Of a stretch of 24,890 bases of DNA, positions 18,571 to 24,890 are shown piece after piece. This DNA comes from a virus. The translations under genes and the position numbers were made by a program. The stretch spans positions 1-24,890 of the IMG/VR virus record IMGVR_UViG_3300007734_000506; one strand, written 5' to 3'. Position 1 is the first letter of the stretch; the number at the start of each line of letters is the position of its first letter. The notes beneath the pieces were generated by a model. The model had not been told where the DNA came from, searched no databases, and was given only the letters and a program-made list of their open reading frames with translations.

Positions 18571-20100
18571 TTATTCAAGAAGTGGTGGTACTGTTGCTCC
18601 ACTTATTAGACCTCGCCAATTCATTGATTGAGCAGGAGGTCTTGTTGTTCCAGAAAGAAGACCAGACATTGCCTGTTGTGCGGCTTGTTGACGCAACTGC
18701 GCTTGCAATTTGTCGGCAGTAAACCCTGCAACAGCTATTGGAACTGTGTATTTCAGGCTTTCAGGGCTTGCAACACCAGAACCAACCACTCCACCAGCAA
18801 TAAGTTGACTGCGTTCTGGGTTAAATCGAGCAACAAATGAAAGAACAGTATCTAAATTACCGCCACTAGCAACCTTTCGAATCACCGCTTGCTCATCTTT
18901 GCTAAACAAGCTAAATTTTTCCTTGTTAGCAACTAAGTTAATAAACCCACGGCGAATTAACTCACTCTCAGATGCTTTAGGATCAAGTGCCCTTGCATCA
19001 GCAATATTTAAAATATCATCCAATGTGGTTGCCCGACTTAAATTTCTCCAGTCTTTTCTAGCTGACATAATGGTTTTAACTGCTTCATCAATGCCGCCTT
19101 GTCCAGCAACAATGTTTTTTGGACTTAGGTTTGCAACATAATCATCAATAGATGATGTCATTTGCTTTCCAAGTCTGTAAATATTTTTATCTGAACTTTT
19201 AAGTAAATCGCCAGCAAGTTGACGCATTTGGTCAACATCATTAAATGACACATTGCCTTTGTTAACAATCGACTCGTATTTGTTTAAAACTGTTTGGACA
19301 GCAGGTGCATTTTCTGGCAAATATCTAGCAGCACTCAAGTCAGTAGAAACTTTGCCAAGCAAGTCTTTTGCACCTTGGTCTGATAAAACAATGCCCAAAT
19401 CATCAACCTTTGTGTAGGCTCTACCAGCCCGTTGACGAACATCTTGCATTGTCAAAATAGGTTGTTTTCCTTCGGCAAGTTTTCCAGCAAAATTAGCCGC
19501 ACCAGAACCAGCCAACACACCAACCCCAATGCCAGCAACAGTAGCCGCCAAATCACTTCCAGTTATATCTTTGGTCACTTCTGCAACTGGTTGAGCAACT
19601 GATGGAGCAACTGCGGCAGCAGGTAATTGACGAACTAAATCTTTACCAAAAATAGTTCCAGGTAGTGCTTTTGCAAAAGTAGCACCACCAACTAATCCTT
19701 GCATACCAGCTTGTGCCGCCCGTTCTGCCATTGTTTGTGGTTCTGGCAATCCTGCTTGCGTGAGCATTTGTCCCTGTGCTTTTGCGGCACTTGGCATACG
19801 ACTTTCAGAGCCAAGCAAGGCAGAACCCAAGTTGTAAGCGCCTTTTACGCCCTCAAGAACTGTAGTTGCAGGGGCGGTAAATCCTTCATAGATTGCTCTA
19901 CCAGCCAACCCAGCTTGCCTTGCTAATTTTTGAGGAATAGAAGGTTCTGTGCCTGTTTCAACAGGAACCTGTGGTTCTTGAGCTGATTGAGTAGAAGGTT
20001 CGCCACCTAAACTTGCTTTAATTTTGGCTAACGCATCTTCATTAGACAATCCATCAGGCAATTCGTAGGATACGCCTTTGTATTCATAAACAGTCGGCAT
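18571..20100 (-). CDS. Virion/ejection-type structural protein (509 aa)
   Basis: The N-terminus (MPTVYEYKGVSYELPDGLSN, then EDALAKIKASLGG) is a short motif found at the start of podovirus internal virion proteins and some large phage enzymes. The rest is Ala/Gly-rich, predicted helical, with a hydrophobic middle (LAATVAGIGVGVLAGSGAAN). The C-terminal half is helical with few features. It is placed after the portal-side tail genes in the leftward late operon. A role as one of the ejected core proteins is inferred from this position and composition, and no enzymatic motif is visible. Confidence 0.6.
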   Translation of the reverse strand: MPTVYEYKGVSYELPDGLSNEDALAKIKASLGGEPSTQSAQEPQVPVETGTEPSIPQKLARQAGLAGRAIYEGFTAPATTVLEGVKGAYNLGSALLGSESRMPSAAKAQGQMLTQAGLPEPQTMAERAAQAGMQGLVGGATFAKALPGTIFGKDLVRQLPAAAVAPSVAQPVAEVTKDITGSDLAATVAGIGVGVLAGSGAANFAGKLAEGKQPILTMQDVRQRAGRAYTKVDDLGIVLSDQGAKDLLGKVSTDLSAARYLPENAPAVQTVLNKYESIVNKGNVSFNDVDQMRQLAGDLLKSSDKNIYRLGKQMTSSIDDYVANLSPKNIVAGQGGIDEAVKTIMSARKDWRNLSRATTLDDILNIADARALDPKASESELIRRGFINLVANKEKFSLFSKDEQAVIRKVASGGNLDTVLSFVARFNPERSQLIAGGVVGSGVASPESLKYTVPIAVAGFTADKLQAQLRQQAAQQAMSGLLSGTTRPPAQSMNWRGLISGATVPPLLE

Positions 20101-20111
20101 GATGCTTACCT

Positions 20112-21365
20112 TTAATCCAGTTTGATTGGGTTTTGTGCAGTACCAGCAGCAGGGCCGTAATACGGCTCTACGCCCTGTGATTTGCGGCGACTATCAATGC
20201 GTTTTTGAGCATTTTCTTTGGCTTTTGTTGTTGATTTGGCAAAGTTATTAAGAGCCTCTAAAGTAGTTTTAGTGTCATAACCACCATAAGCCGCAATAAG
20301 TTCATTTGCAAAGCGCAACACATCCTTGTCAGTTTGAACGCCCTTAGCGGCATCAGTTTTCAAGTTGGTTGCTTCTTGAATTGATCGTTGTAAAGCCGCA
20401 AAATTTCTACTTTCAGCAGAAGAATTACCAGATGCGTTTTGAGCCAAATACTTTGCGTTATTAAGCGGCCCCAAATCCAATGGAGGCCTCCCAGTTTTTG
20501 GATCAATAGTCAAGGATGAGATGGCTGGAGCCAATGAAGTTTCTCTTGCTGCCAAAGAGTCAACCAACTCAAGTTCTTTGTCTTCTTCTTTTTGCAGTGA
20601 AGGAGCAAGTGTTTTTGGCCCTTTAAGGGATGTTGCCAACTGTCTCAACTCTCTTGCACTGTCTGCTCTCAATTGAGCAATTTGTAAGGCAGTAGCACCA
20701 GCCAATTTAGCCGCTTCAATTTTTGCATCAGCAGCAACTTTAGCCGCATCAATTCGTGCTTGGTTAGCCGTATTAGCTGCCTCAATTCGTGCTTGGTTAG
20801 TAGCAGCTTTGTCAGCAGTGCCTTGCAATACAGCGAGAATCTTGTCTGGAGAACCATACTTGGTTATTACGCCAAGAACTTGCTCTTGCGTTGCATCTGG
20901 TGGCAATTGAGACAACTCATTACGCAATTTATTTTCTTGCTCAATAGACAATTCTGTCTTAGCGGCAGTAGCCAGTGATGCTCTTTCTGCGGCTTGTCTT
21001 TGACCAGTTAAAGCCATTTCTTGAGTCATTTTCCGACTAATTCCTATGGCCTCTAATGCGCCCTGAGTATCTCCAGCCTGTTGTAATGCGTTTGCATACT
21101 GAGTCAAGCCTTCTGGAGTTCTTACATCAAACTGTTTTGCCAAAGCATTCCTCTGGCTATACAAACGCATCTGAGGGTCTTCTACACCCATTGCAGAGGC
21201 AAATGCACCAGCAAGACCTCTGCCAGCCATACGATTCTCATAATTAGCTCGCTGAAAAGGGTCTAGTTGTGCCAGTGCGTATGCTCGTTGACTAGCCGCT
21301 TGATCCTGCTGTTGTTGATACAGTTCAGGGGATAAGCCGAATAAAGTTGGAACAATGTCTGCCAT
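20112..21365 (-). CDS. Virion-associated Ala/Gln-rich protein (417 aa)
   Basis: ATG 21365 (MADIVPTLFGLSPELYQQQQ) is chosen because AAGGAAATAATC precedes it; the longer frame from 21401 begins inside the previous gene. The protein is very rich in Gln, Ala and Lys and is probably a long helical/coiled-coil protein, with repeats around IEAANTANQARIDAAKVAAD (about 200-240). This is typical of podovirus ejection proteins or tail needle-like partners. It follows the 829-aa gene by a translational overlap of promoter-free sequence. Function by homology is not established. Confidence 0.6.
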   Translation of the reverse strand: MADIVPTLFGLSPELYQQQQDQAASQRAYALAQLDPFQRANYENRMAGRGLAGAFASAMGVEDPQMRLYSQRNALAKQFDVRTPEGLTQYANALQQAGDTQGALEAIGISRKMTQEMALTGQRQAAERASLATAAKTELSIEQENKLRNELSQLPPDATQEQVLGVITKYGSPDKILAVLQGTADKAATNQARIEAANTANQARIDAAKVAADAKIEAAKLAGATALQIAQLRADSARELRQLATSLKGPKTLAPSLQKEEDKELELVDSLAARETSLAPAISSLTIDPKTGRPPLDLGPLNNAKYLAQNASGNSSAESRNFAALQRSIQEATNLKTDAAKGVQTDKDVLRFANELIAAYGGYDTKTTLEALNNFAKSTTKAKENAQKRIDSRRKSQGVEPYYGPAAGTAQNPIKLD

Positions 21366-21375
21366 GATTATTTCC

Positions 21376-23865
21376 TTACAAGGGTTTAACACCACCACCA
21401 CTTATGAAGTCTTGAAGTGCTCGTTGGAACTGTGGATCACTTCCAATTTCTGAGAACAAACTGCCATACGGGTTGTACGATGCAGAAGGCATCAAAGTTC
21501 TTGCCGCATTGGTTGCCGCAGTAGTGCTTCTGCCACCCAGAGTAGTTCCTACATCCAATGCACCAGCACCCATGCTCTCAACAGTACCAGCAGTGCTCAA
21601 CAGAGTCTTAAATGGGTCATAGGCAGAAGTCTGACCAGCAGTGTACTTGCCAAGGAACTCACCACCAGCACCAAGCAGTCCTTTGCCAAATAGAACACTC
21701 TGTTGACCAGCTTCTTGTGCACCTGCCGCCAAAGTAGCATCTTGTTGGGCCAATGCGTTGTAGTAGGCTTCCATCTCAGGAGTGGTTGCACCAAGACCTC
21801 TAGCGCCACTGGGACGGGCACTGGTTGCACCAACAGACAAACCACCACGCCCTTGCTGGAATAATCTATTTTCAAGTTGAGCATACTGACGCTCACGGCT
21901 AGGAGCCAACAAGTCTTGTTGCTTTGCCATGTAATCAGCAGCAACTTGCTCTGGTGTTTTAGCAAGATACGATGTGCCCAGATCAAAGAGGCTTGCAGAT
22001 GCCTTCTTCAATGGGTCATACAAGTCTGCAACCTTCTTAGCCTCATCAAGACTCAGAGTTGCACCAGACATTAACTTGTCTTGGATGGCCTTGAGTTCTG
22101 GGGTCAGCGTGTAACCAGCAGTTTTAAGGTTGCCTTCAGCATCGTATGTATAGTCTGTTGTGCCAAACCTAGTGGTCACGCCAACAGGCTTGAACTTCAT
22201 TGCATCAGCGGCAACTCTAGCGGCTTCTCTGGCAGTGTCTGTAGACAGTTTTGTCCCAAACAAGCCAACTCCCCTGGCAATCGCACTGGTTGCGCCTTTG
22301 GCAAGATTAGGATTGTCTTTAAAGAATTTAACAACATCTTTAATGCTTAAGCCAGTTCCTTTTGAATAGTCCTCAATGGCTTTTGTAATTTCATCAGAAG
22401 TGTATGTGCCAGCGATTTCTTGATTTATTTGATAAATCAGCGCCTGTTCTTCTGGAGAATAGTTATACGGAGTTATGTCATTTAACTCAGTTGCAGTTTC
22501 ATTGCCATCATCACCCATGATATTTCCTCCAGTATTTACAGTAGTTTGTGTGGTGTCTATTTTGGTTGCGTCTGTTCCAACAACATTTGCAACAGTCTGT
22601 GCAGGATTTATTACTCCTGAATCTATTTTTACTGGTGCAGTTGTAGTTGTGCTAAACCCAGAACCATCATCAATAATGTCTTTTGTGTCAAATGATGATG
22701 CAGTTGTGTCTTTTAGAAAGGGAGCCAAGCTATCTTGCAAGGCTGTCTGACCAGCAGTGACCTGTGCTTCATTGGCAACTGTTACTCCAGAATCTGGAAT
22801 AAGTGAGTCTATCTTTATATTGCCAACACCTTGAGCCAAGGATTGCTCAACATTCTTGCCAGTAAGCAAACCAGCGGTAGTTCCTGCCGCCACTTGACCA
22901 GCAACATTAGAACCAGTTTCTGCGGCAACAGTGCTTCCAGCAAGACCAGCACCACTGCTAGTAATGCCAGCTTTAACAGCATCCTCTGGGTTTTTACCAG
23001 CCAAAAGATTGGTTGATGTACTAGTGACAAAGTTCTTTAATGTGCCAGCGTCACCAACAAGGTAACTTCCAACAGCACCACCAGCAGCACCAATAACACC
23101 AGCTTTCAATGCTTCTTCTGGAGACTTACCTTGAGCAACTTGTAGGGCGGCATTTGCTACACCAGTTCCAACTGCCGTAGCACTAGCCGCAGATGTTGCC
23201 GCTGGAAGCAGTCCAGCAGTTATCATTTGTTGACCAATAGCTGAACCAACTCCTGGAGCCGCAATGCTTAATGCAACTGCCGCAATCAGTGGTGCGTTTT
23301 GAGAAAGACTTAAATCTTTGTCTAGTTGGGCAAGATTTTGGCTAATTGTTTGTTCAACGGGTTGAAATAAGTCTGTAGCTGCTTTGCTGATAGCCGTACT
23401 TGGGTCTATGCTTGCAAAGAAATTATCTATGTCACCAAACAATCCACCGCCTTTAGATTGCGCTGCTCTTAGCGCCGCAATTTCAGCCTCTCCTTGTGTT
23501 TTTTGCGTTGCATAACTTGTATATAAAGATTTAATATCTTCTACAGGTATATTGTTTTGCTGTAAATACTGAATTTCAGATTTTAATAAATTTGTGTCAC
23601 CGCTATAGACGGCATCACTCATAGCGCCCTTAACAAAATCAACAGGTTTAGTTGATGCCACTTGTAATCCGACCTTCAATCTTCCTAGTCCAGCACCGCG
23701 AATATTTCCAACACTCGATCCAGGCTCACCATATGCAGTAGCCATTTCGTATGACTGCTGCATTGAATTATCAAAACCGGGTATAGATGAAAGACTGTCT
23801 AATTGGTTAGCGTATGCAGGAAATCTAGAAACAATGAAATTTCTGGTTGTTGGGTCTAATGCCAT
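21376..23865 (-). CDS. Large Ala/Gly-rich internal virion protein (829 aa)
   Basis: A long gene of the late operon. The N-terminal ~130 residues are soluble. Residues ~190-370 form hydrophobic Gly/Ala-rich repeats with a recurring G-K-x-P-E-(E/D)-A-(L/V)-K-A-G unit (GKSPEEALKAGVIGAAGG, GKNPEDAVKAGI, GKNVEQSLAQGV). The middle (~375-460) is Thr/Asp-rich. The C-terminal part has Gln/Gly-rich segments (LENRLFQQGRGGLSVG, ALAQQDATLAAGAQEAG) found in virion proteins of many environmental podoviruses. The membrane-active look of the repeat region suits an ejection protein forming a channel through the envelope. Assigned by composition, not a known catalytic motif. Confidence 0.65.
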   Translation of the reverse strand: MALDPTTRNFIVSRFPAYANQLDSLSSIPGFDNSMQQSYEMATAYGEPGSSVGNIRGAGLGRLKVGLQVASTKPVDFVKGAMSDAVYSGDTNLLKSEIQYLQQNNIPVEDIKSLYTSYATQKTQGEAEIAALRAAQSKGGGLFGDIDNFFASIDPSTAISKAATDLFQPVEQTISQNLAQLDKDLSLSQNAPLIAAVALSIAAPGVGSAIGQQMITAGLLPAATSAASATAVGTGVANAALQVAQGKSPEEALKAGVIGAAGGAVGSYLVGDAGTLKNFVTSTSTNLLAGKNPEDAVKAGITSSGAGLAGSTVAAETGSNVAGQVAAGTTAGLLTGKNVEQSLAQGVGNIKIDSLIPDSGVTVANEAQVTAGQTALQDSLAPFLKDTTASSFDTKDIIDDGSGFSTTTTAPVKIDSGVINPAQTVANVVGTDATKIDTTQTTVNTGGNIMGDDGNETATELNDITPYNYSPEEQALIYQINQEIAGTYTSDEITKAIEDYSKGTGLSIKDVVKFFKDNPNLAKGATSAIARGVGLFGTKLSTDTAREAARVAADAMKFKPVGVTTRFGTTDYTYDAEGNLKTAGYTLTPELKAIQDKLMSGATLSLDEAKKVADLYDPLKKASASLFDLGTSYLAKTPEQVAADYMAKQQDLLAPSRERQYAQLENRLFQQGRGGLSVGATSARPSGARGLGATTPEMEAYYNALAQQDATLAAGAQEAGQQSVLFGKGLLGAGGEFLGKYTAGQTSAYDPFKTLLSTAGTVESMGAGALDVGTTLGGRSTTAATNAARTLMPSASYNPYGSLFSEIGSDPQFQRALQDFISGGGVKPL

Positions 23866-23937
23866 GTCACACTCCCAATGCCAAAAGAACCTGCAAACAT
23901 TTGCAAGTTACATTGAGATTGTTATTTGATGCCTTCA

Positions 23938-24213
23938 TCAAACAGTTCCGTTAGCCACAATATTACCCAACACAGTCAGATTCCCAGAACTGTCAATCTT
24001 CATCACATCAGTTCCTGAATGACGAATAAGTAGATTAGAACCGCTTTCAACAAAGCTAAAGTTAGTAAAAGTTCCATCTGCCTTGGTAGCAATGGCAGTC
24101 TGAATGTTGGTGAACTCAGTATCAATCTCAGTTCCCTTGACAACCTTGCTTGCATTCCCTGGCGACAAATTATCTTTAGCCGCAAAGTTGGTGGTTTTGG
24201 TGTAATTTGCCAT
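23938..24213 (-). CDS. Small tail/fibre-associated protein (91 aa)
   Basis: The N-terminal segment (MANYTKTTNFAAKDNLSPGN, then ASKVVKGTEIDTEFTNIQTA) is a recurrent phage sequence (A-x-K-D-x-L-x-x-G-N-x-x-K-x-V-K-G-x-E) seen at the start of tail fibre or structural proteins. The C-terminal half is beta-rich with Gly/Asp turns (VMKIDSSGNLTVLGNIVANG), compatible with a fibre shaft or trimeric beta module. At 91 residues it is short for a full fibre, so it may be an adaptor. It lies 9 bases downstream of the stabilisation gene. Confidence 0.6.
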   Translation of the reverse strand: MANYTKTTNFAAKDNLSPGNASKVVKGTEIDTEFTNIQTAIATKADGTFTNFSFVESGSNLLIRHSGTDVMKIDSSGNLTVLGNIVANGTV

Positions 24214-24222
24214 GTTTCTTCC

Positions 24223-24890
24223 TTAAACCAGTTTGCCGTTCTTGGCTTGAATCTCAATCTTTTGAATGCTCACAGGATACCCATTGATCTGCACTTCATA
24301 ACCCGTCTGCACAGTCTTTCCAGAACCTGATGTTTGACCAACCAAAGTCTGTAAAGAAATTCCATCTGAATAATATGCAACAGGAACACCATTTGCCCCA
24401 TACTCAGCAGTCCCGTATTCAGCCACAGTAGACTGAGGAATTTGCAATGTCGTGGAGTAATACTGACCAGAGAAGTCATATCCCCACTTGATGACAAAAC
24501 CTTGGCTTGACCCACCAATCACCACCACAGCAATGCGCTTTAGGATAGAGGTGACATTGGCCTGTCCCAAGTCAGCATAAGTGGTGAAATACTGCAATCG
24601 ATATGTGCTTGCATGGTCAAGATAGGTTCCATACTTGCCCACATAACCATTCTTGCCAATCAACAAGTCTCCATTGCGCCTGGCAAGGAAAGCTGTTGGC
24701 GTGATGGAATCCCACACAGTTACTCGTGAAGAACCATCTTGCAAAGCCGCTTTGGTGTCAAAGCAGTAGGTCTGTGTGGCAAGAGGGAAGTTAATCAGGT
24801 AAAAAGCATTTGACTCTGAATAGACTGCTTTGATGTTTGCCAATGTCTCAGCATTGACAATTTCCATCAAGTCATTACGCACATTCTTAG
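24223..24890 (-). CDS. P22-like tail/packaged-DNA stabilisation protein, 5' end cut by window edge
   Basis: The frame is open from the right edge (first complete codons read K-N) to the stop at 24223, about 222 residues, so the gene starts outside the window; a GTG at 24882 is probably internal. The product contains beta-propeller-like strands with aromatic residues (TQTYCFDTKAALQDGSSRVT, AFLARRNGDLLIGKNGYVGK). This fits the podovirus stabilisation/tail accessory protein that plugs the portal after packaging. The family resemblance is from memory of similar phage proteins, and the position upstream of tail/virion genes agrees. Confidence 0.6.
   Translation of the reverse strand, partial: KNVRNDLMEIVNAETLANIKAVYSESNAFYLINFPLATQTYCFDTKAALQDGSSRVTVWDSITPTAFLARRNGDLLIGKNGYVGKYGTYLDHASTYRLQYFTTYADLGQANVTSILKRIAVVVIGGSSQGFVIKWGYDFSGQYYSTTLQIPQSTVAEYGTAEYGANGVPVAYYSDGISLQTLVGQTSGSGKTVQTGYEVQINGYPVSIQKIEIQAKNGKLV

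Noticed and set aside
22475-22750. Plus-strand ORF rich in Val/Ser inside the 829-aa gene
   Set aside because: It is antisense shadow of Thr/Asp-rich coding sequence, with no ribosome-binding site and no neighbours on that strand.

Overview
The window is about 25 kb of a tailed bacteriophage genome (or prophage) of podovirus type. The evidence is a terminase small/large subunit pair, a portal protein, a P22-like tail/stabilisation protein, very large Ala/Gly-rich virion proteins of the ejection-protein kind, and an endolysin with an embedded Rz/Rz1 spanin pair. No integrase, clear CI-type repressor or tRNA was seen. Several small proteins (DUF1376 replication protein, DUF551, the AQPEQEP-repeat protein, GGARPGSGRK helix-turn-helix protein) are of types I associate with phages of Burkholderiales, so a freshwater or soil betaproteobacterial host is my inference; the sequence does not prove it.

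Layout, left to right. (1) 1-3571, minus strand: terS -> terL -> portal, tightly overlapping; the portal runs off the left edge. (2) 3572-4354: a 780-bp gene-free divergent region rich in hairpins and palindromes, with a repeated GGGTAAACCCT motif, a candidate terS promoter and perhaps the packaging site. (3) 4355-7391, plus strand: a SprT-like zinc metalloprotease followed by small genes of unknown function, most preceded by the same leader (TTGAAAGGCTT...ATG), closed by a rho-independent terminator at 7413. (4) 7542-10941, minus strand: a replication/recombination operon with a DUF1376 protein, a RuvC-like resolvase and small unknown genes, headed by a winged-helix gene that is broken by a frameshift. 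(5) 11076-15924, plus strand: a second early operon with an ERF-type single-strand annealing protein, a small SSB-like protein, a winged-helix protein, a GatB/YqeY-tail domain protein, DUF551, and a mosaic AQPEQEP-repeat protein. Many genes are coupled by ATGA or GTGA overlaps. (6) 15893-24890, minus strand: late genes read leftwards, from tail/stabilisation protein (cut by the right edge) through large virion proteins to membrane proteins, holin candidate, spanins and endolysin.

The late genes at the right edge and the portal at the left edge are on the same strand, and the missing head genes (scaffold, capsid) would join them. This suggests a circular or circularly permuted genome of which the window is the part containing lysis, early and packaging genes.

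The most notable signals are: a dispersed palindromic motif (TAGGGWAAAYMCCTA and relatives) in both divergent promoter regions and at several gene junctions; a stereotyped ribosome-binding leader repeated ten times; a paralogous module shared by two adjacent genes (8963-9729); a phage protein ending in a GatB/YqeY-like tail domain; and three suspected single-base indels, all in short A runs.
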